Source: Mycolicibacterium sp. P9-22
GTDB taxonomy: Bacteria > Actinomycetota > Actinomycetes > Mycobacteriales > Mycobacteriaceae
Assembly (NCBI RefSeq): GCF_008329585.1
Contig: NZ_NPKP01000002.1
Location: 918,002-982,001 of the forward strand
Reading direction: 5' to 3'
Length of the DNA stretch: 64,000 nt
Shown: in pieces, positions 19,128-26,772 of the stretch
Position numbering within the stretch: position 1 is the first letter of the stretch
Layout: the number at the start of each line of letters is the position of its first letter
Notes under the pieces: model-generated
Told to the model about the DNA's origin: nothing
Database searches by the model: none
The model's input: the letters and a program-made list of their open reading frames with translations, nothing else
Program-made: the position numbers and the translations under genes

Positions 19128-19909
19128 TGCGTATCGCCACCTGGAACGTCAACTCCATTCGCACCCGGGTGGACCGGGTGACCGACTGGTTGTCCCGCGC
19201 CGATGTCGACGTGCTGACCATGCAGGAAACCAAGTGCACCGACGCCCAGTTCCCGGCGATGCCGTTCGCGGCGCTGGGATACGAGATCGCGCACGTGGGG
19301 CTCAACCAATGGAACGGGGTGGCGATAGCCTCCCGGGTCGGGCTGGACAACGTGGAGATCGGCTTCGACGGCCAGCCCGAGTGGCAGGCGCTGGCGGAGG
19401 CCCGGGCGATCGGTGCGACCTGCGGTGGGGTACGGGTGTGGAGCCTGTATGTTCCCAATGGCCGCACACTGGCCGACCCGCACTACCCGTATAAGTTGGA
19501 ATGGCTTGCTGCCCTGCGTGACTCCGCATCCAAATGGATCGCCGACGATCCGTCGCTGCCGGTCGCGCTGACCGGTGACTGGAACATCGCGCCCACCGAT
19601 GAGGACGTCTGGGATCCCGCGGCCTTCGCAGGTTCCACCCACGTTTCGGCGCCGGAGCGGGCGGCCTTCCAGGCCATGGTCGACGCCGGTTTCGCCGATG
19701 TGGTGCGGCCGTTCACGCCGGGCCCGGGGGTCTACACCTACTGGGACTACACCCAGCTGCGGTTCCCGAAGAAGCAGGGCATGCGCATCGACTTCATCCT
19801 CGGATCCGCCGCATTGGGCGAGCGGGTCATCCACGCCGAGATCGTCCGCGAGGAACGAAAAGGGAAGTCGCCCAGTGATCATGCTCCCGTACTGATCGAG
19901 GTGTCCTGA
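19127..19909 (+). CDS. xthA: Exodeoxyribonuclease III (AP endonuclease family)
   Basis: A 260-residue exonuclease III/AP endonuclease of the EEP superfamily. [14 protein letters not shown] carries the active-site Asn, LTMQETKC the metal-binding Glu, LTGDWNIAPTDEDV the Asp-Trp-Asn catalytic segment and SDHAPVLIEV the terminal Asp-His pair. It incises abasic sites and removes 3' blocking groups in base excision repair. The gene sits where jetD would be expected in a Wadjet operon and overlaps mksB and the next gene by one base each. Because M. tuberculosis keeps xthA (Rv0427c) here without mks genes, it is more likely an old neighbour than a dedicated partner. Confidence 0.93.
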   Translation: MRIATWNVNSIRTRVDRVTDWLSRADVDVLTMQETKCTDAQFPAMPFAALGYEIAHVGLNQWNGVAIASRVGLDNVEIGFDGQPEWQALAEARAIGATCGGVRVWSLYVPNGRTLADPHYPYKLEWLAALRDSASKWIADDPSLPVALTGDWNIAPTDEDVWDPAAFAGSTHVSAPERAAFQAMVDAGFADVVRPFTPGPGVYTYWDYTQLRFPKKQGMRIDFILGSAALGERVIHAEIVREERKGKSPSDHAPVLIEVS

Positions 19910-20556
19910 TGGATCTGCTGCCCAAGGTGGAGCTCTCCGACAATGACGTCGCCGATGCGCTGGCCCGGGCCGCGGCGCTGTCCGGGCTCATCCTGGATGT
20001 GCTGGCGGAGTTCGATCCGCTCGGCGTTCGGCAGCATCTGGAGTTCCTGGAGGTGCCCGGCACCGAAGCCTGGGAGGCCAAGGACCGCGCCGAACGAATC
20101 AGCTGGTGGATCTGGCGGGTGGGCCTACTGGACACCGTCGCGGTGGCCTGGCCCGGTGCCCTCGGTGCGCTCGCCGGCCGGTTGCCGATCCAGGATCTGC
20201 TGGGCTTCGCCAACCAGACCCTGATCCTGTGCGCGGTGGCTCGGGAGTACGGGCTGACCGACCGCAAGGCCCAGGTGCGGATGCTTGCCTCGGTGCTGTG
20301 CGGGCGCGACATTCCCGACCCGCCGGTGCCGGACACCGATGAGCCGTGGCCGGACAACATCGTGGCGAAGCTGTGGCATCTCGCCGGGACTCTCAACTCG
20401 GTCGGCGATGAACTCGGCAAGCGGCCGCGTCCGCGGCAGATCTTCCGCTATATCGGCATGGTCCCGGTGATCGGGGCGGTCGCGGCCTACCTCGGTGAGT
20501 ACGGCGCTCTGCATCGCGCCGCCAAAGCCGGTGAGAACTGGATCAAGAAGGCTTGA
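19909..20556 (+). CDS. Conserved mycobacterial protein downstream of xthA (Rv0426c-like)
   Basis: A 215-residue protein matching the position of Rv0426c. It contains several moderately hydrophobic stretches (VGLLDTVAVAWPGALGALAG, LLGFANQTLILCAVAREY and YIGMVPVIGAVAAYLGEYGAL), so membrane association is likely. No catalytic motif is visible and I do not recognise a characterised family. It is the last gene of the def - mks - xthA run and overlaps the xthA stop by one base. The 3' end overlaps the convergent methyltransferase gene by 14 bp. Confidence 0.7.
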   Translation: MDLLPKVELSDNDVADALARAAALSGLILDVLAEFDPLGVRQHLEFLEVPGTEAWEAKDRAERISWWIWRVGLLDTVAVAWPGALGALAGRLPIQDLLGFANQTLILCAVAREYGLTDRKAQVRMLASVLCGRDIPDPPVPDTDEPWPDNIVAKLWHLAGTLNSVGDELGKRPRPRQIFRYIGMVPVIGAVAAYLGEYGALHRAAKAGENWIKKA

Positions 20557-21208
20557 CGCCGACGGTGATCAGGTCGGAGATCGGCGTCCACACCGGCCTA
20601 CGCACGCGATGCTGATCCTCGACCTCTAACCCCGCATCTTCGAACAACATTCGCATCGCATCCGGGGTGGGAGCGTGCGCGGGAGCGCCCAGGCCTGCCG
20701 ACAAGGCGTGCAGCGGCGGGAAGGCCTGACGCGGGCTCATGGTGGTGACGGCGACGATGCCGCCCGGCGTCAGCACCCGGTGGAACTCCTTGAGCGCGGC
20801 CGGCTGATCGAAGAAATGGAACGCCGAGGTGGTCACGACCGCGTCCAGGAAGCCGTCCTCGAAGGGCAGCTGCTCGGCCGGCGATGACATCCAGCGCACC
20901 CGGTCTGATCGCTGACGGGCCTGGGCGAGCATGCCATCGGACATGTCGAGGCCGTACACCTCGTCGGGGCGCAGGTCACCCTGGATGCGGGCGGCCAGGA
21001 TGCCGGTGCCGCAGCCCACGTCGGCGATCTGGCGTGAACCGTGGGTGCGGAGCTGCTCGATGACTTCGTCCTGGGCAGGCTTGTACACAAAGCGCTGCAG
21101 GCACCCCGTGTCATAGGCCGGGGCGGCGAAACTCCAGAACCGGGTGATCGCGTCGTTGAAGGCCCTGCGCTGAATGGTCGTCACCGAGCCGAGTGTAGGC
21201 GCGGGCAT
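20543..21208 (-). CDS. Class I SAM-dependent methyltransferase
   Basis: A 221-residue methyltransferase of the Methyltransf_11/UbiE-like type. Motif I is IADVGCGTGILAARI (about residues 61-75), followed by the acidic strand end YGLDMSDGMLAQAR, motif FEDGFLDAVVTTSAFHFF and motif VLTPGGIVAVTT. The substrate cannot be inferred; small molecules or lipids are typical. The ATG at 21208 directly follows a 22-bp sequence (21210-21231) that recurs at 21914-21935. It marks the left edge of a region without counterpart in M. tuberculosis. Confidence 0.85.
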   Translation of the reverse strand: MPAPTLGSVTTIQRRAFNDAITRFWSFAAPAYDTGCLQRFVYKPAQDEVIEQLRTHGSRQIADVGCGTGILAARIQGDLRPDEVYGLDMSDGMLAQARQRSDRVRWMSSPAEQLPFEDGFLDAVVTTSAFHFFDQPAALKEFHRVLTPGGIVAVTTMSPRQAFPPLHALSAGLGAPAHAPTPDAMRMLFEDAGLEVEDQHRVRRPVWTPISDLITVGVKPS

Positions 21209-21209
21209 A

Positions 21210-21231
21210 CCCGTCGATTAGATGAGCTAAC
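21210..21231. repeat. 22-bp direct repeat, copy 1
   Basis: The sequence from CCCGTCGATTAGA to GAGCTAAC recurs at 21914-21935 with one mismatch and in the same orientation, 704 bp away. On the minus strand it includes a TCTAAT element 9 nt before the methyltransferase ATG, so it may be that gene's -10 region. Confidence 0.6.
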
Positions 21232-21261
21232 TCCAGCCGTCTTCGAACACGGCAAACCGGC

Positions 21262-21579
21262 CTATCCGCTGGGGTTCCCATGCGACTTCGGACCGGTCGT
21301 GTCGGCTCCTCGAGGACCCTTGACGCCCTGGTAGCCCGGGCCGAACACGTTGCCGTTCCCGATGAACGTGACTTTGCCGAAGAGCGGCAGTTCGATCGTG
21401 TCTCCGGTGAAGTCGAACGGGCTGGCGTTGGTGTCGATCACCGTGCCATCGGGGAGTGTGATGTTGAACGGGCTCGGGTTGTCGGTGTAGTCGAATGGAG
21501 CAGCCTGAGCCGGCGCAGCTACGCCGATGGCCGCCGCGGCAAATGCCGCCCCGAGTGCCCCCACGATGATCTTCATCAT
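21262..21579 (-). CDS. Small secreted protein of unknown function
   Basis: A 105-residue protein with a clear Sec signal peptide: MMKIIVGALGAAFAAAAIGV, then AAPAQA and a cleavage site near residue 27. The mature part is about 78 residues, with two similar segments, PFDYTDNPSPFNITLPDGT and NASPFDFTGDTIELPLFGK, and a Gly/Pro-rich tail. I do not recognise a family. Two adjacent ATG codons are available; GGGGAG (complement of 21587-21592) lies 7 nt before the first. The gene lies between the two 22-bp direct repeats and next to AT-richer DNA, so recent acquisition is possible. Confidence 0.65.
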   Translation of the reverse strand: MMKIIVGALGAAFAAAAIGVAAPAQAAPFDYTDNPSPFNITLPDGTVIDTNASPFDFTGDTIELPLFGKVTFIGNGNVFGPGYQGVKGPRGADTTGPKSHGNPSG

Positions 21580-21913
21580 TTGCTATCTCCCCAGAAATAT
21601 GTCGAGTTGTTGCTCCGACTGTACAAGCCGTTGGCCTATTAGTCACCTCATTCTCGCTGGTAAGTGCCCATGTACTAGCAGCTCGCCGCGGCTTCAAGAT
21701 CGTATGATTGTGTTTTCAAGTACCAGACGACGCGGATGCTAAAACTTTGCTAAATCGGGCATCAGATCAAATACCCTGAGTACGCCTAGATACACCCTTT
21801 GAACAGGTAGTTAAGCGTGCCGAGCAGCCCAAAGGCCCCGCGGCGCACTCAACGCGCCATACTCAGGCCAGCAAATCCCCACAGGAACAAACCGCCACCG
21901 AAGCCCGGCCATC

Positions 21914-21935
21914 CCCGTCGATTAGGTGAGCTAAC
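21914..21935. repeat. 22-bp direct repeat, copy 2
   Basis: It differs from copy 1 at one base (GTGAGC instead of ATGAGC). The similarity continues into the following bases on the minus strand, where GGGATGGCCGGGC parallels the methyltransferase start GGTATGCCCGCGC. It therefore looks like a duplicated 5' end. Confidence 0.6.
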
Positions 21936-21982
21936 CGGGACGCCGCGGCATCCATGCGTTGGGCCATCTTTGATCAGTCGCA

Positions 21983-21998
21983 CTAATCGATGGGGATG
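21983..21998. repeat. Inverted partial copy of the 22-bp repeat
   Basis: CTAATCGATGGGGATG is the reverse complement of CATCCCCATCGATTAG and matches 21910-21925 at 15 of 16 positions. The two form an inverted repeat with a 57-bp centre. Confidence 0.5.
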
Positions 21999-22172
21999 AT
22001 TCGTCCCCCGGCATGTCACCCGGCCCCAGTAGAATCGCGCTGCCGGCCGACCTGTCGAGATCACGATTGGTAGCTACCGCGTTGGGCGCGCAGGGTGAGA
22101 GAATCCGGCTACTCACCACAGTCAATCCGCCGTCGACATCACCGTCGCCTTCCGCGCTGACGTTTTGATGGC

Positions 22173-23435
22173 TCACCGATATTCAGTTCTTGAGCCTGCC
22201 GGATGGGTCTCATACATGCGCACGGCCACCGAGACGCCGGAGGCGACGGTGATGGCGGCGGCGGCCCAGATGGCTGCGCGCACACCCCATAGATCGGCGG
22301 TGATGCCGCCGACGATGGCACCGGCTGCGTATCCGCTGTCGCGCCAGAGCCGGTAGATCCCGACGGCGCGTGCCCGCCACAGAGGGTGGGCTACATCGCC
22401 GACCACCGCAAGCAAGGTCGGGTAGACCATCGCGGTGCCCGCACCGAGGAGGGCGGAAGCTGCGAGCCACCACACGAATGTGTCGCCGAGCGCAGTCAAT
22501 GCCAGTCCGACCGCTTGGGTGAGCATGCCGGCGGTGATGAGATGCTTCCGGCCCCAGCGGTCAGATAGCGCGCCGGTGGCCAATTGGCCCGCGCCCCACA
22601 CGGCCGGGTAAACCGCCACCAGAATCCCGATGCGGTCCACGGGCATACCGGTGGTGGCGAACAGGATTGGAAACAGCCCCCATGACAGGCCGAAGTTCAG
22701 ATTGTTGACCAGGCCGGCCTGACTGGCTGAGGACAGTGCCTGCTCGGTGAAGCTTGTGTGCAGGAAGATCTGGCGGTTGGTCAACTCGGCGTCGGGGCTG
22801 CTGTTGTCGTAACGGGTGGCTTCCAGCCGGGCGTGACCGCGGGTCTCGCGGACGAACACAGCGCACAGGCCCAGGGCGATCAGCGCATACGACAGGCCGA
22901 GCAGGAACGGACTGGGCCGCAGACCACAGTGGGCGGCGAGGTAGCCGGCCAGGACGGCGGTCAGCGCAACGGCGCCGTAACCCGCGGCCTCGTTGAAGCC
23001 CATGGCGAGGCCTCGCTGCCTGGGGCCAACGAGGTCGATTTTCATCACCACCGTGGTTGACCAGGTCAGGCCTTGATTGATGCCCAGGAGCACATTGGCC
23101 ACTACCACCCATCCCCAGGACGGCGCCCAAATCAACAGTAGCGGAACCGGAATGGCGAACATCCAGCCGACCAGCAACACAGGCTTACGTCCGAAGCGGT
23201 CTGACCAGGTGCCGGCGATGTAATTGGTGGCGGCCTTGGTGATGCCGAATGCGAATACGTAGGTGAGCAGGAACGTGTAACCGGTCAGCTGAAATTCCTG
23301 CTTGGCCAGCAGGGGCAGCACGGTTTGTTCCTGGCCGACCATGCCTCCGACGAGAGCGTTGACTGCGACGAGTAGACAGAATTGGGATAGGTTGGCGCGC
23401 AACCCGAGTCGACGCTCGCGGTCAGTCGCGCTCAC
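22173..23435 (-). CDS. MFS transporter, last gene of the sulfur operon
   Basis: A 420-residue major facilitator protein with 12 predicted helices. The loop 2-3 motif is SDRFGRKP and the equivalent C-terminal loop is SDRWGRKH. The substrate cannot be read from the sequence. The GTG start overlaps the stop of the MBL-rhodanese gene by 4 nt, so it is translated as part of the operon started by the ArsR-rhodanese regulator. The context suggests transport of a sulfur compound, either import of an organosulfur substrate or export of a product. This is an inference only. Confidence 0.8.
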   Translation of the reverse strand: MSATDRERRLGLRANLSQFCLLVAVNALVGGMVGQEQTVLPLLAKQEFQLTGYTFLLTYVFAFGITKAATNYIAGTWSDRFGRKPVLLVGWMFAIPVPLLLIWAPSWGWVVVANVLLGINQGLTWSTTVVMKIDLVGPRQRGLAMGFNEAAGYGAVALTAVLAGYLAAHCGLRPSPFLLGLSYALIALGLCAVFVRETRGHARLEATRYDNSSPDAELTNRQIFLHTSFTEQALSSASQAGLVNNLNFGLSWGLFPILFATTGMPVDRIGILVAVYPAVWGAGQLATGALSDRWGRKHLITAGMLTQAVGLALTALGDTFVWWLAASALLGAGTAMVYPTLLAVVGDVAHPLWRARAVGIYRLWRDSGYAAGAIVGGITADLWGVRAAIWAAAAITVASGVSVAVRMYETHPAGSRTEYR

Positions 23436-24796
23436 CCGCCGGTATCCAAGTGGCGACCTGTGGCCGCCGCCCAGTCCCGGGGTCCGCCGTCGAGCACAAC
23501 GAGATCGTGGTGGCCGGCACCTGCGAGCAGGCTGGCGGCGCCCATGGCCCGTTCACCGTGCCCACACATGACCACCAGGGGTTCGTCGGGTATCTCTGCC
23601 TCCCGGTGTGCGATGTCGCCGAGTTCGACATGCATCGCGCCGGGCAGATGTCCATCGAGGTATTCGGATCGCTGGCGGATATCCAAGACGCGGCGGCCAT
23701 CGATGTGGCCGGCCCCGGCCAACGGGATGCTTGCCGTGTCGCGACCCGCTGCGGTCCACGCCGCCATTCCTCCGTCGAGTTCGCCGATGATGTTGTCGTA
23801 CCCGATTTTCGCTGCCTGCCAGGCAATCTCGGCAGGGTCCTGATCCGGGTCGCGCACGATGATCAGCGGACGGTCGGCCGGCGCGAGCCAGCCCAGCCAG
23901 GAGGCGAACACCGGCCGCAATGGGATGGATATTGCCCTACTCACATGAGCTACGGCGAAGCGGTCGAACGGCCGGCCATCGATCAGAACCGCGCCGTCGG
24001 TCAAACTGAGCCGCACTTCATCCACGCTCAGCGGCGCCAACCCGGGTTCACTCTCCAGCAGCGGCGGACCGAGGCGGTTGATCTCGCCGAGGCGGCGAAA
24101 GTAGGGTGGATAGTTGCCCAACGACCCGAGAAGGTTTGCTACAAAAGCGGTTTCGTCACACTCCTGCAGCAACGGGTTGTTCGCCAGCTCGCTCGCGATC
24201 GTGCTGGTGCGTTCGGCGCCTGGCGGCGCCGAGCAGAACGAACCGGCGCCGTGTGTGGGCCACACCTGCACGTCCCCTGGCAGGCCGGCCAGCCGGCGCA
24301 GCGATGCGTATTGGGCGCGGGTGAGTTCGTCGGTGCGCTCCACCGAGATCAAATCAGTGCGGGCGGCCGAGCCCACGATGAGTGACCCGCCGGTAAACAC
24401 TCCGACTTCGCGGTCACCGTCGAGAAGCAGATACGCTACGTGCTCGTGGGTGTGCCCAGGTGTCAACAATGCCCGCACACGCAACCCTCCCAAGTCAACC
24501 TCCTCACCATCGTGTAGACCCGCGTGCTCGAACTCGCGGTGACCTGCGGCCGATGCGAGCACCTTCGCTCCGGCGGTCGCGGCGAGTTGGTGTGCGCCGG
24601 AAAGGAAATCGGCGTGTAGATGGGTGTCGGCGGCGAACGCGACTGTCAAACCCCGCTTGGAGGCGGCCTCATGAACTGCGCGTAAGTCGCGGCTGACATC
24701 GACGACCAGCGCGCGCCCGTCACCCAGATCGACGAGGTACGCCGAATTGCCCAGTCCTTCGTCGACCAGCGGTACCAGCTCAACCCCGGCCACCAT
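23432..24796 (-). CDS. MBL-fold persulfide dioxygenase-like protein with two rhodanese domains
   Basis: A 454-residue fusion. Residues 1-240 are an ETHE1/CstB-like metallo-beta-lactamase domain with THLHADFLSG (His59, His61, Asp63) and LLTPGHTHEHVAYLL. The first rhodanese domain (about 255-350) has no Cys in its active-site loop (RDPDQDPAE) and is probably structural. The second (about 365-454) has CGHGERA with Cys411 as the sulfur acceptor. Relatives oxidise glutathione, bacillithiol or CoA persulfides to sulfite or thiosulfate. In a mycobacterium the co-substrate would plausibly be mycothiol persulfide, which is an inference. The ATG abuts the stop of the DUF4395 gene. Confidence 0.85.
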   Translation of the reverse strand: MVAGVELVPLVDEGLGNSAYLVDLGDGRALVVDVSRDLRAVHEAASKRGLTVAFAADTHLHADFLSGAHQLAATAGAKVLASAAGHREFEHAGLHDGEEVDLGGLRVRALLTPGHTHEHVAYLLLDGDREVGVFTGGSLIVGSAARTDLISVERTDELTRAQYASLRRLAGLPGDVQVWPTHGAGSFCSAPPGAERTSTIASELANNPLLQECDETAFVANLLGSLGNYPPYFRRLGEINRLGPPLLESEPGLAPLSVDEVRLSLTDGAVLIDGRPFDRFAVAHVSRAISIPLRPVFASWLGWLAPADRPLIIVRDPDQDPAEIAWQAAKIGYDNIIGELDGGMAAWTAAGRDTASIPLAGAGHIDGRRVLDIRQRSEYLDGHLPGAMHVELGDIAHREAEIPDEPLVVMCGHGERAMGAASLLAGAGHHDLVVLDGGPRDWAAATGRHLDTGG

Positions 24797-25288
24797 TTAT
24801 GCGCTCCGTTCGGCTGGTGCACTTCGTCGGTCGACGACGGTGTTGTAGATGAACGACGGAATGCAGAAGTTCGTGGTGCTGGCAAGTCCGCCAACCAAAA
24901 TCAGCAGGACACCAAGGGTGATCCCGACGATGTCTGCGCCGATGTAGAAGGCCCAGCCCGTCGTCATTAGCCACACTGTCGCGACCACGAAGACGAAGTG
25001 GCGCTGCGGGCCCGAGTGGGGGAAAGGCTCCGTACGGGTCAGAAAGCGCATTCCGTAGTTGTAGAGAAGATCGAACGGGTGAAAAGGGAGGAAGATACCC
25101 ACCGATGTGATTGCCGCAAGCACCCACAGCACAGCTGGGGACGTCAACACCACACCGAACAGGGTGACCAGCGTGCCAAGCGTGTAGGTCCATCGCATCC
25201 ACGGGCTGAGCTCGGCGAGCGTCTTGTCGTCGAGCCCATAAAAGCCTTGAGCTTCGAGACGACTGCGGACGGTTAAATTCACAGTCAT
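24797..25288 (-). CDS. DUF4395 membrane protein
   Basis: A 163-residue integral membrane protein with four hydrophobic helices and the DUF4395 features PWMRWTYTLGTLVTLFGVVL, FLPFHPFDLLYNYGMRFL and the C-terminal Cys in TTNFCIPSFIYN. DUF4395 proteins co-occur with rhodanese and sulfur-metabolism genes; a role in moving or handling sulfur species in the membrane has been suggested by such context but not settled. It begins one base after the stop of the MddA-like gene and ends flush against the MBL-rhodanese ATG. Confidence 0.8.
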   Translation of the reverse strand: MTVNLTVRSRLEAQGFYGLDDKTLAELSPWMRWTYTLGTLVTLFGVVLTSPAVLWVLAAITSVGIFLPFHPFDLLYNYGMRFLTRTEPFPHSGPQRHFVFVVATVWLMTTGWAFYIGADIVGITLGVLLILVGGLASTTNFCIPSFIYNTVVDRRSAPAERSA

Positions 25289-25289
25289 T

Positions 25290-26066
25290 TCATGCGCCTA
25301 TCGGTCGGACAGCCGCGTCGGGTGCGGTATGGCCCCTTCGTCGGTGAAGCCCAGGGATGAGCATGGGCACGCGGCTGCGGTAGTCGCGATAGCGATCACC
25401 GAGTGCGGCGTCGAGGTCGCGCTCTTCGAGTTGTATGGCGATCAGGATGTAGGCGGTCGTCGCCGCGGCGAACAGCAGATGGCCCACCGTCATCGTGGGC
25501 GTTGCCCAGAACGCGACGATGAAGCCCAGCATGAGCGGGTGGCGCGTCACCCGATACAGGAGCGAGGTGCGGAATTGAAGATCGCTGTACGGAGTTCCGC
25601 GCCAGGCCAGATACACCTGCCTCAGACCGAACAGGTCGAAGTGGTTGATCATGAACGTAGAGAGCAGAACGGTCGCCCAACCCAATCCGAACAGCACCCA
25701 CGTTCCGGCCCGACCCGACGCCCAGGTGACGTCCCAGATGATCGCCGGCATCGTGCGCCACTGCCAGAACATCAGGAAGAGCACCAAGCTCGATAGCAGG
25801 ACATAGGTGCTTCGCTCAATTGTCTTGGGCACCAACCGCGTCCACCAACGTTTGAATGCCGGCCGCGCCATAACGCTGTGCTGCATGGCGAATAGGCCCA
25901 GCAGCAGCACGTTGACGACGATCGATTCCGCGATTGGCGCATCGATGGCGTGGTCGATCGTGCGCGGGACGACGAAGTTTCCCAGAAAGCCGATCGCATA
26001 GAGGAAGGCCGCCAGGAAGACGACGTAGCACACGGCCCCGTAGCCGACGGTGAGTAAGCGCGTCAT
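25290..26066 (-). CDS. mddA: MddA-like methanethiol S-methyltransferase (NnrU/ICMT-type membrane protein)
   Basis: A 258-residue polytopic membrane protein. Five or six helices are followed by RVTRHPLMLGFIVAFWATP and the terminal LEERDLDAALGDRYRDYRSRVP, the SAM-binding pattern of isoprenylcysteine-methyltransferase-like enzymes. NHFDLFGLRQVYLAWRG and the length agree with MddA, which methylates methanethiol to dimethyl sulfide using SAM. Related membrane enzymes also methylate other thiols or selenium compounds, so the exact substrate is open. It is the second gene of the operon, 25 nt after the regulator. An AGGAGGGCTCA sequence on the minus strand gives a strong ribosome binding site before its ATG. 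Confidence 0.8.
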   Translation of the reverse strand: MTRLLTVGYGAVCYVVFLAAFLYAIGFLGNFVVPRTIDHAIDAPIAESIVVNVLLLGLFAMQHSVMARPAFKRWWTRLVPKTIERSTYVLLSSLVLFLMFWQWRTMPAIIWDVTWASGRAGTWVLFGLGWATVLLSTFMINHFDLFGLRQVYLAWRGTPYSDLQFRTSLLYRVTRHPLMLGFIVAFWATPTMTVGHLLFAAATTAYILIAIQLEERDLDAALGDRYRDYRSRVPMLIPGLHRRRGHTAPDAAVRPIGA

Positions 26067-26091
26067 TGAGCCCTCCTGATGTCGTGATCCG

Positions 26092-26772
26092 TTACCTGGC
26101 CGTATGCACTGGGCGCCCCGAAAGCCACCACTCCGGGTAACCCTCGGTGAGACGTTGCGCTTTCAGCCCGTTTGCGCGCAGCACCGCGACGGCTTCGTCG
26201 GCGTACACGCAGTAGGGCCCGCGGCAGTACGCCACGTATTCCTTCTCGCGGGGGAGCTCAGCCAGACGGGCCGATATGTCCGAAACGGGGACAGAGTGTG
26301 CCCCGGCGATATGTCCCGCCGCGTACTCCTGCTCGGGTCGCACGTCGAGCACGACGACCTCACCATTGGCCATCCGACGCGCCAGCTCTTCGGGTGTCAC
26401 CGGTTCGAAGTCGTCACGATCACCGAAAAAGTCGTCCACTACCCGGTCGACCTCGGCGAGGTGTTGCTCGGCGGTATGGCGCACAGCCAATACCAGAGCG
26501 ATGACCTCGGGACCGGTCAGCCGGTAGTGCACGAACAGTCCTTCGCGGCGCGTGAGGACGAGCTGGGCCTGACGCAGTTGTTGCAGATGCCGCGACGCGT
26601 TGGCGACCGACAAGGCCGTCTCTGAGGCCACGGATTCGACGGTGCGCTCACCCTGCGCGAGCACTTCGAGGATTTCCAGACGGTGGGGGCTGGCCAGCGA
26701 CTTGCCGATCCGAGCGAACTCCGCATAGAGCCGGTCCTTGAAGTCACGTTTGGCCGCAGCCGCTGTAGTCAC
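26092..26772 (-). CDS. ArsR-family regulator fused to a rhodanese domain
   Basis: A 226-residue transcription factor. Residues 10-100 form an ArsR winged helix (SPHRLEILEVLAQGERTVES, recognition helix LSVANASRHLQQLRQAQLV), and residues 125-222 form a rhodanese domain. The only two cysteines of the protein are Cys183 and Cys188 in the rhodanese active loop CRGPYC; the DNA-binding domain has none. This suggests that sulfane sulfur or persulfide is sensed by the rhodanese Cys pair and passed to the winged helix, which is an inference. The GTG start coincides with the predicted transcription start, just inside a perfect inverted-repeat operator. It heads the operon and is probably autoregulated. 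Confidence 0.88.
   Translation of the reverse strand: MTTAAAAKRDFKDRLYAEFARIGKSLASPHRLEILEVLAQGERTVESVASETALSVANASRHLQQLRQAQLVLTRREGLFVHYRLTGPEVIALVLAVRHTAEQHLAEVDRVVDDFFGDRDDFEPVTPEELARRMANGEVVVLDVRPEQEYAAGHIAGAHSVPVSDISARLAELPREKEYVAYCRGPYCVYADEAVAVLRANGLKAQRLTEGYPEWWLSGRPVHTAR

Larger units (their letters stand above)
21580..22172. other. 593-bp intergenic stretch with repeats, no convincing gene
   Basis: No open frame here has a plausible start, coding bias or recognisable product. The part around 21600-21800 is clearly AT-richer than the rest of the window. It holds the second 22-bp direct repeat (21914-21935) and an inverted partial copy (21983-21998). It also holds the upstream region of the secreted-protein gene. 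Confidence 0.6.

Noticed and set aside
19909..20556. A JetD/MksG-type nuclease completing the Wadjet system
   Set aside because: The protein is only 215 residues, has hydrophobic segments, and shows no Toprim or DUF2220 motif; it matches the position of the Rv0426c gene of M. tuberculosis, which lacks mks genes here.
21921..21935. IdeR iron box (TTAGGT ... CTAACC)
   Set aside because: The half-sites are present, but the spacing is one base short of the 19-bp palindrome and the outer TAA is missing (CTAACCGGG); iron control is not supported.
21849..22064. Short open frames in the 21.6-22.2 kb gap
   Set aside because: They consist of Arg, Pro and Gly-rich translations without ribosome binding sites, family resemblance or coding bias.
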